From the NCBI GenBank assembly GCA_029747585.1, contig JAPEVF010000640.1:1-26265 (forward strand): a stretch of 26,265 nt of DNA. The letters run 5' to 3'. The position numbers were made by a program, and so were the translations under genes. Positions 9,745 through 19,922 of this stretch are shown here, piece by piece; positions within the stretch are counted from its first letter, which is position 1; each line of letters starts with the position of its first letter. This stretch comes from Pleurotus djamor. Taxonomy: Eukaryota; Basidiomycota; Agaricomycetes; Agaricales; Pleurotaceae. The notes below the pieces were generated by a model. It was not told where the DNA came from. It was given only the letters and a program-made list of their open reading frames with translations, and did no database searches.

Positions 9745-10020
9745 GGTTTCAATACGAGAATGTTGAGTCCATCGGTTTGTAATAGCGTATAAGTCCTAGT
9801 CACACAGGCAAAAGTGTCGAAGCTTCTACTTTGAAGAGAAAGTCGAGTACACTAAGTTGCATAGTCAAAATTGAAAGATTGCCAAAAGAGACAAGTCCAA
9901 GTTACAGTAAAAGCACCCTGACCAGGAATCAAACCTGCGATAAAGCGGGACGCACAACCAACTGCGCTATCTGCGTACATCCGACTCACCGTCGATTTTG
10001 ACGCGAGAAGGTCGATTCCG
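9745..10020 (-). repeat. tRNA-derived SINE-like unit 4, degraded head
   Basis: The head at 9976 down to 9914 is only 63 nt. It keeps the D arm GCGC-AGTTGGTT-GTGC and a damaged B box (GGTTTGATTCC) but has lost part of the anticodon and variable regions. The body towards lower coordinates, ending at AATACGAGAATGTTGAGTC (9753), matches the tail of unit 1. The upstream flank GATTTTGACGCGAGAAGGTC matches the other units. Confidence 0.55.
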
Positions 10021-10425
10021 TTCTAATCTCACCATAACGAAGCATAGTCACGATCAGAGAGTGATAAACCGCTTGTCGACGGTGCCAATAGTGCACAACA
10101 TCGATGCTCGACAGTCACAGGGGAGCGAGAAAGGGAGAAAGGACAGGGGCTCCCATCACCGGGAAGACCGAAGGACAAGTCGGACCGAATCGACGTCATA
10201 CAATGAGCTCGGTACTTTTAGTTGGAACGGTCTGGGCACGGAATGATGGAAGTCGGCGATGATGTCATTCCGGACAATGAGTTCAATCACTTTGATCACA
10301 AAAGCGGTCATATTTGATGGGAACCGTGTGGTCACAATGTCTTCTTCACTCTTCACGAATTATCACAGCTGCTGGGGGTCTGTGACGACGATGAGAACAT
10401 TTCTTTCTTCCTTTCCCCCACCACC
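10021..10425. other. Upstream region of the cysteine-cluster gene
   Basis: The repeat mosaic ends near 10020 and about 400 bp of sequence follows before the ATG at 10426. I see no convincing TATA box, and no open frame here looks like protein. The start context CCACCATGG is an excellent match to the fungal start consensus. Confidence 0.5.
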
Positions 10426-12348
10426 ATGGACGACGACAAGATGACCCCAAGCGACTTTGCGGCGGAATTCAATCGTCGTGGCAAGTTCGGTCGATTCGAG
10501 ATGCTGCAAGCCGAACGGGATGGGCTCAAGCTACGGCTCGACCCAAGGCTGCCAGCCAGCAGCATGAGGAGGCGTATTGACGACTGTCGGGAACACTTGG
10601 TAAGTCCCCGTCCGACTTTGAAGTTGACTTGGTTCTAACATGCTTCGATTGTAGTCGTTCTTACTCGAAGTCCTTCGACTTATCCCTTCGGACGACGTTC
10701 GAGCGTCGTTTCCCACTTTTACCCGAGAAATCGCGAGGGTGGAATCGGACGTCGAGGCAATGGAGAATAGGTATGAGATTGGTTTGAGGGAGAGTGGTGG
10801 TGGTGGTGGAATCGGAGGAGGCGGCGTAGGAGGCTCTTTGAGTGGTGGTGACGGAGCTAGAGTCGATGAAGACACAGGCGGAGCTGGTCCAGCACCGCTT
10901 GAAGAGGAACCTCTCTTCCTCCCATCTCCGTCGACTCACGAATCGTCGACTTCCCATCGAGACCACCACCACCATCCTTCCGTCCAACCTATTGACAACA
11001 CCGTTCGTCCTTCCGTCCAACCTGTCGACAACACCATTCGTCCTTCCGTCCAACCCGTTGACAACACTCTCATGGACGATGAAGGTGGAGGTAGCGGGAT
11101 CGATCTCCCTCGTCCATCCTCCCCGATTCGTTATTCTCCAATCGTCCATCGCCCTGAGTCTTTCTCTCCCCTCCCCAACCCGCAGCTTCCTCCATCCGAC
11201 GAACCTCTGGACCGTCACGAAACAACTTCGAGCGACGACGACGACTATCAGTCGTTGCTGGGTGACGGATCTGACTTCGACACCAGCGATTCTGAAGTCC
11301 TCCGGCGTTTCAAGAAACGCAACGGCAGCGAGGACTTCTGGAGGCCCAAGTCTCCACGGGAAGTTGGACCACCTCATCCAGGTGATGATGGCTGGGTTTG
11401 TCGTCACCGGGGAACGTGTGGGTGGAAGCTATCCAAAGGTGAAAACGAACGACGACGCGCCGCCGACCAGCTTTTTGTCGGGAACGATCGCTGCGAACGA
11501 TGCAGGAACAATAAGAAGGAGGTGGATTGTATTGGGACGGGTTGCTACATTTGTAGGAGGTGTGGAGGTTTGAAGAAGACCTGTAGTCATGCGAGGTCGG
11601 GGAAGGGGAAACCATCGCCGAAGAGGAAGCGATCGTCGAAGGGTAAGACGTCGCCGAAGAGTAAGACGTCTTCGAAGGGGACGAGTACCACCACCACCCC
11701 GAGAAAGAGGAAGCGACACTCGACGACACCATCAAGCGATGCGAACGTCGAGGACTGGGTTCCTGACGCCCCATCAGAGGGTGAACTCGGTCCAGAACGG
11801 ACACCCGAACGACAAGGACCCAATCGTCACGCTCGCCCTCAGGCAGGCGCATATGATCCCCNACCTCTGCTNCCTCGTTTCCCGTCGGTTGAGTACCACC
11901 CTCANCGAGCTCGTGAAAACATGGTGAGTCCAAATCCNAATATTCAAGTCGTTTATTACTGACATTTCTGATGTAGGAAGCAGGGCTGAGCCCGGTTGAT
12001 CCCCTCCTCCTCATGTCGGCAGATCAACTTCGAGACGTCGTCCGCACCCTCACCGAGCAGGTTCAGATGTTGTCCGGCCAGCTAAATCGCGGAGAAGGGA
12101 GTAGTGGAGGAAATCAGATGTCGAATCGGGGAGAGGGAAGTAGTCAGGCGAACCAGAGGGAGGATCGGGGAGAAGGAAGCAGTCGAGGAACTCGGGCTCG
12201 AGCCCATCCACAAGTCTACGTCGACGTTCCTCCTGCTCCTTACGCCATCCCGCCTCGTGTCGACAGGTCATCAACGGCGGATGAGAGAGAGATTGGGGAC
12301 CATCTGGAGTTTGGTGAGATGGATGAGACGGATGAGACGGATGATTGA
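10426..12348 (+). CDS. Putative nuclear protein with Zn2Cys6-like cysteine cluster
   Basis: Exon 1 is 10426-10599 (ATG in CCACCATGG). An intron at 10600-10654 (GTAAGT to TTGTAG) leads to exon 2, from 10655 to 11923. A second intron (GTGAGT to GATGTAG, 11924-11976) leads to a last exon ending at 12348. Exon 2 encodes a Gly-rich linker, three in-frame 33-bp repeats (PSVQPVDNT type, 10976-11074), an acidic Ser/Asp tract, and a cysteine cluster at about residues 306-366. The last six-cysteine spacing is C-x2-C-x8-C-x7-C-x2-C-x6-C, close to the fungal Zn2Cys6 pattern but with x8 instead of x6 and an extra Cys. A Lys/Arg-rich nuclear-signal region follows. From about 11790 to 11923 the most coding-like frame shifts by +1 (RLSTTL, ELVKTW), with three Ns in it. 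That frame does not join cleanly to the last exon, so a sequence error is likely. A transcription-factor role is inference. Confidence 0.65.
10976..11074 (+). repeat. 33-bp coding tandem repeat, three copies
   Basis: Copies begin at 10976, 11009 and 11042 with exact 33-bp spacing and few differences. Each encodes an 11-residue PSVQPVDNTxR unit in the disordered part of the cysteine-cluster protein. Confidence 0.85.
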
Positions 12349-12487
12349 GTGCTATCTTCATCGTTTTTTTTTCGCCTTTTCTTGTATTTGCCGCATGTAT
12401 TTCCGCAACGATCACTAGCTACATCTTTTGNTTTAGTTTGCNTTTTGCTTTTTCTAGTATTTTTCTCTTGTGTTTACGCAACTTAGT

Positions 12488-12515
12488 TTTGATATACGAG
12501 AACGTCGAGTCCATC
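12488..12515. repeat. Stray tail fragment of the SINE-like family
   Basis: GATATACGAGAACGTCGAGTC followed by CATCG matches the conserved tail seen near 8511, 8966 and 9753. It lies in the short gap between two convergent genes, 2.5 kb from the main cluster. Confidence 0.5.
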
Positions 12516-12597
12516 GAAGACAATTGTGTTCGAATTCAATGATAAGATACATGTAAAAGACGATAAATGCATGAAGACAAATACGAAAAATACCCAA

Positions 12598-14250
12598 CTA
12601 ATCCTTCTTGCGCCGAGCGTAAGTCTTGACCACCCTGTTTCCACGTCCACGCGGATTCTGCACGTTTGGATGGAAAGAAGGCAAGTTGACAGCAACTCTT
12701 CGGTCACCAGGCTGTGCTGTTAGACGAGATTGAAGTGGCGGTGGTGCGTGGCTTGGTGTCGAAACGTTTGAAGGACCAGACATATCTACATCGCCATCTC
12801 CATCGTCTTCGTCATCCGTCTCAACCACATTAGCAAGTTCCGCTTCCAAGTCCTCGACCATAGCATCAGCTAAAGCGGTACGGGAGCTGTTACGTCGATG
12901 CCTTGGTCGCGTTGGTGAGTTTGGAGCTCGAGTTGAACGGCGTGTGCGAGGTTGAGGAGGTGGTGGTTGTCTTGTGCGAGGAGGAACAAAGCGAGTCGTA
13001 TTGTCAAGGAAGGGGTTTTCATCCGTGTCCTGTGTTGAAGACGGTACTTCCGACTGGGACGATGAAGCATCATCATTTGTCCTCCTTCTCTTGGTCTCGC
13101 GGGCGCGGGGAGGAGTGAGGTGTGGTATGGCCTGCCTTGTTAGATTTTGTGGGGGACCAGCTACATACGGAGGCGGAGGTTCATCAACCTCCATGCTATC
13201 CGCGTTGCTACCGAGGCTGAGAGAGTTCATGGGTAACGGCGACAGGAGATCTGACATCTGAGGAGAAGTCTGAGGTGCAAGTGACGGGGACTGGTTGGAC
13301 GAATGAATACGCGATGACGAAGACGAAGACGAAGACGATGAAGGCAGGACGGATTGGTCTCGAAGCCCAGACTCGAGAATCTGTGTCCAAGTTTCTGATG
13401 GCGCTGGCGCAGATGATTGAGCTGACACAGGAGGAGTGGGTTCCACAACGATTTGTGTTTCAACCCAAGTCGATGTCAAAGTCGAAGGTTGAGCAGAGTC
13501 AGTAGGAGGACGGGCAGAGTCAGATGTCGAAGTCGAAGGCTGAGCAGAATCAGCAGGAGGACGGGAAGAGCCGCTGGGTTGAGTTGGCGGGATCACCACT
13601 TGTGACGAAGAAGCTGACTCGACCGATGATGACTCGAGAAGCTGACGCTGTGCACTATATGTCTTCAAAAACGCTGCACCACGATACGCATCTGCAATTG
13701 GTCCACGAACGTTTGCAGGCTACATCTGTGTTAGTTCAGAAAGATAACGAAGAAAATGATAGACGCACCATCGCTTCCGATGCAGATGCTGCAGCCTGCT
13801 CCCATATGGTTGACATCTGAGTCTTTCCCTTCCCCTTCTCACTACTCTTTCCACCCATCATCCGAAGAGTTGCTTTGGACGGTGTACTCGCTCCAGGGAG
13901 AATCGAAAATACCGGCTCGCGGGTACGAAGTGTAATCGACTTTGTTTTACCTGCGATCGGTTCGGATGTACTTGATGTACTCGCGATCGGCTGGGTAGTC
14001 TCCTTTGCCCGAGCCTTTTGGACTTGGATTTCCCGCATAGCATTTCGAATTTGAGCAAACTTCGATGTCGGCGGCTGAAAAATATATGAGAGGATGTAAT
14101 AAGAGACAAAGTAAAATGGCGAACCTCCTCCTCATCCACCTCACTGGTGTTGGGACTGGTTTCTGTTGGTGACGACGGTTGTTCTGGAGGAAGGACTGGT
14201 GGTCCTCGAGCTTGTATCGGCGGGGAATTGCCATCAGCCTTACCTGTATT
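12598..14250 (-). CDS. Ser/Pro-rich orphan protein, start exon unresolved
   Basis: Recognised exons on the minus strand are about 14250-14125, 14074-13769 and 13719-12598. The introns, 14124-14075 (GTTCGC to TTTCAG, 50 nt) and 13768-13720 (GTGCGT to GATGTAG, 49 nt), are both phase 0. The joined frame gives about 518 residues. No ATG is visible upstream of 14250 before an in-frame stop at about 14274, so a first exon is missing or lies further upstream. The middle exon has STIWEQAAASASEAM leading into PANVRGPIADAYRG, the only globular-looking part. The rest is Ser/Pro/Thr-rich with near-duplicate SARPPTDSAQPST blocks, a Ser run, a KRRR basic motif, an acidic DDEDDGDGDVDM tract, and a basic tail ending RRKKD. 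It looks like a disordered nuclear protein. No family is recognised. Confidence 0.6.
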
Positions 14251-15568
14251 TCTAGACCATAGAAAGGTGGATTATCCACAAAAGGTCATGACACAGAATA
14301 TGGATTTATCCACTTGAAGTCCGAGCCAGCTGCTTAAGTAATCCACTAATTGGGGCAATAAAGGAATATAATATTATTAAACATGGATATTGCCACAATG
14401 ACAATTGGGCCACTTCCCAATTAGGAATACCTACTGATGCGACGCGCTGCGCCCTTTTTCGGCGTGGGAATTTCGACCTACCAAAGAGAGCTGGGTGCGC
14501 TTTGTCCCACGGTGATGTTCCTTCAAATGCCTGACCACGCGAGAGCCACGAGACCTTGCCCTTTTGAGCGCTTCCACGTGGCGTCTATGGTTTCCGAATT
14601 CACCGCATATGGGCTCCCACTTTTCCACGCCTCCGTAGCATCGCGTGGGTTTTCTTGCCATATTCTGTTTGTTTTCCTGGAATGACATATCAGCGAAACC
14701 TTTCCCCGCGCTCGCCCTTGCATTCAACATTTACGCCGCTCCATTATCTCTCCCAATCCCCCACCTCGAGATTTGCAACACAGATCTTTTCCGACAAAAA
14801 CATTCGGAGAAAAACATACAACCGATCGTCCACTTCGATATCGTAAATATCCATCAAGCTCGTCTGTTCCCTGATAAACTCAAACGCTCACGCTTTTCAG
14901 TTCTTCTCAGAATATTATACGATCGAAACGTTTGGATTTTCCGCGATTTCCCCACCGGCCATTCCGCATTTCCTTCCCCAGCGCACCCGCTACCCCGCGC
15001 AAAATCCGTTCGCAAACACATTTCCCTTTAATCGACCCTCTTTTCATGACGAAGGACGACACCAACGACAGCAATAATAGCAACGCACCGTTCTACAGTT
15101 CTACAGCGGCAAAGCATGCACGCCCAAGTCCATCCCCGAGACTGCCGATGGCTTCTTATCTCCTTTAAGTTCAAACGGACTTGACTTTACTTCCTCGTTC
15201 CACGCGCTTATCACAAGTCCACGTATTTTCCCGCTACCCAGCGAACAAGTCCCCATTTCGTACAGTTTCGTACAAGTAGTTGAATTGCTATGTCATTTAT
15301 TCATTTACAACTCAATAAAACACATTCTCAAAGTAATTCTCGCTCACAATAGACAAGACGTGCGGCAGAAACGGTATATTAGGACCAAAGGTCCATCTGA
15401 CGCGGCATACACAACACAAATGGGGTAGCTAGGCACAAACACGTACAACGAGCACACGAGGCGGTAGACAAAGGGAGGGAGGAGGCTACGACATAAGGTA
15501 CAGAGATGTAACTAATGGCGTATGAAGAGAGACGAAAGTCCGAGCTTGGGTGGATGTGACAACCAACG
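14251..15568. other. Intergenic region with inverted repeats, no sure gene
   Basis: This 1.3-kb stretch begins with GTGGATTATCCAC (14267-14279) and an AT-rich block with nested inverted repeats at 14346-14424. The minus strand has an open frame at 14730-14431 whose middle (CYGGVEKWEPICGEFGNHRR) has Cys and His residues loosely like a zinc finger; I could not connect it to the downstream gene and do not call it. Plus-strand frames at 14645-15031 and 14932-15168 have no convincing coding character. The last 250 bp form the 3' flank of the minus-strand gene ending at 15569. Confidence 0.45.
14346..14424. repeat. Nested inverted repeat in AT-rich DNA
   Basis: The outer arms are CTAATTGGG (14346-14354) and CCCAATTAG (14416-14424). 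The inner arms are GGCAATA (14354-14360) and TATTGCC (14388-14394), with a very AT-rich loop. It could form a cruciform or be a remnant of a small transposon. Confidence 0.5.
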
Positions 15569-16253
15569 TTAAACACGTACGGCGGTACCAGCGGCGATGG
15601 CCCTCGCCATCCTCCTGTGGCCTTCCTCGAGACTGTCCACAGTGAAGTAGACAGCACGGGAGACCCCGGTGACGAGGGGGGAGACCGTGTCCCAACCGAT
15701 GAATACTCCAATATCGCGGCCTCGGGTGATCACGTAGATAGTACCGGTCTCGTCAGCATCGGGGACATGGTAAGATTCGGTGGTGGCGGTGACGTTATGG
15801 GGCCCTTCCCCAGCGCTGGCGGCGATGGCGTTCGTGCCGTGGTTGCTGCTGCCGCCTCCGGGGGAAACGGCGACTCCTCCTCCTCCACATCCTCCAACCG
15901 AGATCATCGAAGCATTGGGCCCAACGGGCACGGCGGGAGCCGGCTTGCCGCTGAGGTCGTTGTGGCTAGTGTTGGGTCCGAAGACGGACGACGGCGACGA
16001 CGAGTAGTGGGGAGGAGACCTTGCACCACCACGAGTGCGGCCAGCGTTGGCGTTGACGGCGGAGGTCTCGAGGGAGTCGGCGAGGGCACGCAGAGCCGCG
16101 ATGAGAGCCGCGTTCCGCTGGGGGGAGATGGTCAACGCGGCGAGCAGCGACGCCAAGGCTACCAAAAGAGAAAAGATGTCAGTACCATGAATGATGACCT
16201 AGCAACGCGAAACCAACTTACCCGACGCGTCGGCAGCACCAGCGTCACCGGCG

Positions 16254-16285
<32 letters not shown>

Positions 16286-16294
16286 GGACGACAT
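15569..16294 (-). CDS. RNase H1 N-terminal (viroplasmin-like) domain protein, 220 aa
   Basis: Exons on the minus strand are 16294-16222 and 16158-15569, with a 63-nt intron (GTAAGT to GGTAG); the join is exact and gives 220 residues. The N-terminus begins MSSN and continues as an Asn run of about 11 encoded by a (GTT)n/(AAC)n microsatellite. Next come an Ala/Leu-rich helix, a Gly/Ser/Pro linker, and a C-terminal domain from about residue 165 with YVITRGRDIGVFIGW, VTGVSRAVY and SLEEGHRRMARA. That pattern (Y-V-x-x-x-GR-x-x-G-x-F-x-x-W, then V-x-G-x-x-x-A) is the hallmark of the RNase H1 N-terminal/viroplasmin fold, which in RNase H1 binds RNA-DNA hybrids. No RNase H catalytic domain follows. 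It is divergently arranged with the RS-rich gene starting at 16722. Confidence 0.75.
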
Positions 16295-16721
16295 TGCGAG
16301 ACTAGTTTGAGAGCGACGAGAGTGAGAGTAGGAAGGCTTGTTTGGGATCGAGAGACTGAGGTAGCGATGAAGCTGGGGGAAAGTTGGGTGGATTTCTTCA
16401 CGGCTTAAAAGTCCCAAGATGGGGCCCAGAGCGAAATCTGTGGATTTAATCAGAGTTCCAGATGAAAAACAGCCTGCTAGACAAAATGCGGTGGTGAGCA
16501 CCGAAATGGGAAGTAGAAGTACCTTTGGCTCTTTGAGAACGCAACGTGTGCAGCAGCTGTCATGGCTCGGGGAATGCGTTGACACCTTCTTTGTTACTCG
16601 GGGACTTCGCAGTGACTCGGGGAAAGGCAGGGGGATCTGCGACGATGGTGGGTCTTTCAAGCACAGGAGAGAGATAAGATCCCAAGCCCTAGCGAGCGAC
16701 AAAGAAAGGAACAGCGCACCG
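16295..16721. promoter_or_regulatory. Shared upstream region of a divergent gene pair
   Basis: About 430 bp separate the two ATGs at 16294 (minus) and 16722 (plus), so both promoters must lie here. No clear TATA box is visible. The open frame through this region on the plus strand is a chance extension of the downstream exon. Confidence 0.45.
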
Positions 16722-19474
16722 ATGACAACCCCACCAGTTTCAAGCATTGGGTCAGCGCCGCCTGCGCCTGATGAGACCGAACCTCCGTCCAACGCGAGTG
16801 TCGTCCCCGACGTGCCAACAGATATGCTGTGAGTCGGTCCGAACGGCGCCAAACTTTAAAATTCTAACATCATGTGACTACCGCAGCACTGCCCCTCCCC
16901 AGCTGAAACGTGGCTGGGCCAAAGGCTCACGTCTCGACTTCCTTGCCCCCTACGTCCCTCGTTACTTCAGCGCACTTCAAGAAAAACGGTCGAAGGCCAT
17001 CGAGCTTGCCGATGAGGTCACCAACGATTACTTCAAACAGTTTTACTGGCGACTTCGTCCTGACGCCGAACCCAATGCCACCACGCCTCAACCGACTGCA
17101 CCGGAGACGTTGTCTGCTGCGGAGAAGGAGTTGAAAGGACAGATTATCTCCAAGATGAGACAGGTGCGTTCCTTAACTATGCTTTCCGTGCTATCTCTCA
17201 CCTCCTTGCCCAGTCAATCTATAACTGGCTTGATTATCGTGCCCACAAGACGAAAGGGGTCACACGTCTCAAGAACAGTATCCCCAACAGCGGAGCCTCC
17301 CCATCCGACGACCCATATGCCGTTCTTCTCGCCCAGATCAGTGGTATCGCTCTCAAGCCCAAAAAGCTTCTTGCCCCATGGCAGCAATACATGAAGACCG
17401 AATCTGTCTGGAAATCGCTCAAGCCAACCTTCGACGCTGAATTCAAGGCTTCCGGCCATCCGGAAGGTTTCCGTGCAAGCGAACGCAACGCTTTTATGAT
17501 CAAGCGGTACAACGCGCTTGACGACGACCAGAAGGCTCACTACTCTGCGGCGGCTTCCGACGACCACGACAAGTCCAAGCAAGAGGTTAGAGAACGCCTC
17601 AATCAGGAGCTGCATTTTACACCCGAGGAACGTCAGGCGTGAGTGATCCCTTTCTAACCTATGTCACTATCCACTGATTACCCGTTGTAGTCTAATAGAC
17701 CGTTTGCCGGAATTCCTCGACCCACTTTTCAGCGCGTTGCATGATATGCTCGGCATGCATGTCAGCATCCTCATTGGAGGACCGGAGCCCAAGAAGGGCG
17801 GGAAATTGAACGTCATAAGGTTAGACATTCCACCCTTCATCGCTCGTTAAGTATATTGATTAACCATCCTTTGTAGTATTCATTACGGCGCGGACAAGTC
17901 TGCCATTCCCAAGAACTGGGCGAAGTCTAACAAGACCAGTTACAAGAACGTCACCGACTCCTTTCTTTTGTTTCTTGAATCCGCATACAGTACGTTCGAA
18001 CCCCCTAACATTTCATGTGTGATACCATCAGTGATTTCGTTGCAGCCGAAGAAGAGTGTGCTGCGGCAGCACTCCCCGTAGACCCCCTTCTTGAAGACCT
18101 TGCTGACGAGGACGATGCTGATGATAATGACGACGACGAAGACGAAGACGATGACCAGCGACACCGCGACCGACACGCCAGCAAACGACATCGCCATTCC
18201 TCTGGTCATCGATCACACCACCCATCGCCTGGACGGTCTAAGAAGTCATCCAAACGTCGTCGAGATTATTCGGCCGAAGCCCCTTCGAAGCGACGCCAGC
18301 ATCGTGGCAGAGATCTTTCGTCGAGCCGGCATCGACATCGCCGAGAACCTTCTTCGCGCCGAGAGCATCGCGACAGAAGAAGGGATGGTCATTCCTCGAG
18401 AAAGGATGGTCATTCCTCGCGTACTCGTACCCACCACTCCGATAAGCAACGCGGACGTCCTGCTCGACGCGACCACTCAGTTGACAAGTCACGAAAACGC
18501 TCACACCGACAGTCTCGTTCAAAGGACGATGGCGACTACTTCACAGACTCTGACAGGGAATCACAAAAGGAGAATCGCTCTCCTGACAGGCCTTCTCGTC
18601 CACGACCCAAGCGTTCCCGCGGGGAATCCAAATGGTCGGACCTTTTCCGCGACAACCGCATACCCCCCCAAGATTGGACCACCTCGAGGTGTCCCACGAG
18701 AAGTCCCTATCAAGATCGGACCGCCTCGAGGTGCACCTCGAGAGGCAGAGCCTCCCGTTCCACCACCGTCTGATGATGCAACATCCCCTGACGTCTCATC
18801 ACCTCCCTCTCCGTCTACCACTGGTGTCGATCAAGAGCCGCCATCTTCACCACCAGCGCACGATGATATTGACCCCCAAGCACCGTCCTCGCCACCTGAA
18901 GACAACCCCCCCCGACGAAGGCAGTAGCTTGCCACCCCTCCCATCCGACGCACCTTCTTGGTTACAGCCAGAGTACGCTCGATTGGCGCGGCACCAACAC
19001 GGACCTGAGTGGACTCTTCTCGTCTCCCACTTGGTCGAGCTAGAGACACTCAACCGGGGCATCAAACCACGAGGACCTTTGAAGGCCAAAGATCGCCCAT
19101 TGGAAGTTGAGTGGTGGGTTGCCCGAGGAAGGAGAACGCAGCCTGACATCGAGGCCGACTCTCTCGAAGTATATGCGTCCCAGTGGTGGACCTGGTGGGC
19201 TACTTTGCAACCCGAATGGCGTGGCTCCCCATCTCCTCTTGTAGCCGCTAATCCAACCCCTCCCAATGCCGACTGGGATACATTGGACCGGCCTGGCATC
19301 AACGGCTTCCTCTCTGTCGTATTCAGCCTTGGTTGGTGGGCTGAATGTCTAGCTAGGGACGAGGCGAAAGATGTTACACCTACGGATCGAGAGAGTTGGG
19401 GAGCAGCGGTTGAGGATGTCACAGTTGTACTTCAAGGACTATGTGAATCCAAACGATCACGTAACGGTCAGTAG
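16722..19474 (+). CDS. Large RS-rich orphan protein, frame broken twice
   Basis: Six exons: 16722-16828, 16887-17163, 17214-17638, 17691-17819, 17877-17989 and 18046-19474. The five introns of 50-58 nt have GTGAGT, GTGCGT, GTGAGT, GTTAGA and GTACGT donors. The N-terminal 350 residues look globular (YVPRYFSALQEKR; APWQQYM). Next come an acidic Asp/Glu tract (about 18100-18160), a long Arg/Ser/His-rich stretch to about 18650, and a Pro-rich linker with a duplicated KIGPPRG block. A Trp-rich C-terminal domain follows (WWVARGRR, QWWTWWATLQPEW). As sequenced, the frame ends at 18773. Reading on to 19474 needs one surplus C in the C7 run at 18663-18669 and another in the C8 run at 18906-18913; both switches then give seamless protein of 825 residues. 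These are either sequencing errors or inactivating mutations. An RNA-related nuclear role is suggested only by the RS-like region. Confidence 0.65.
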
Positions 19475-19922
19475 ATGTAGATTTAGTAACATGCTGTGTA
19501 CGGTCGTAGACTTCACGCTCGGTGTACGTGCGTAGACAGAATCAATGACAGACATCCACCCGACCCATCAGAATATCAATGAGCGATGACTTGCATACCA
19601 CCACGACAGCTGGCGCTAAGGGCAATATATGGGCGTCTACGTATGTTGCTAGCACTCTGACATTGAGTTTTGTACCAATTCCCCACACCCGACACGTTTA
19701 TAACTCTCGGCGATTCATCTTGTATACCTATTCTCTGATACCAATGACTTTCGTGCACTACTCATCAATCAGATCGCTACAAATTGCCAATCGAGTAAAA
19801 GTCCCAAGAAAGTCAAAGTCGAAAGGCCTTCCAAATCGCACATCGCAACTCTGTCTTCAACTTTGCCATTTAGCACGGCCCTTAAATTTCAAACCACAGC
19901 TTACCCTGCAATAACACCTCCA
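19475..19922. other. Intergenic region
   Basis: About 450 bp lie between two plus-strand genes and must hold the terminator of one and the promoter of the next. An open frame of 111 codons (19579-19914) has no coding character. I see no repeat or RNA gene. Confidence 0.5.

Noticed and set aside
8598..9976. Functional tRNA genes (Phe by anticodon)
   Set aside because: Stem mismatches, abnormal anticodon loops, and a shared repeated body and flanks indicate tRNA-derived repeats.
14645..15168. Plus-strand open frames of 128 and 78 codons
   Set aside because: No convincing codon bias, no splice partner and no recognisable motif.
15569..16294. Integrated caulimovirus-like viroplasmin gene
   Set aside because: The domain also occurs in cellular RNase H1 and in fungal proteins. 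The gene has an intron and no viral neighbours.
18091..18660. Alternative long frame overlapping the RS-rich exon as a separate gene
   Set aside because: It is a shadow of the Arg/Ser-rich codons up to about 18660. Only its part after the C7 run is used by the joined gene.
19579..19914. Open frame of 111 codons before the GRPR gene
   Set aside because: Low-quality composition; it ends just before the better-supported ATG at 19923.
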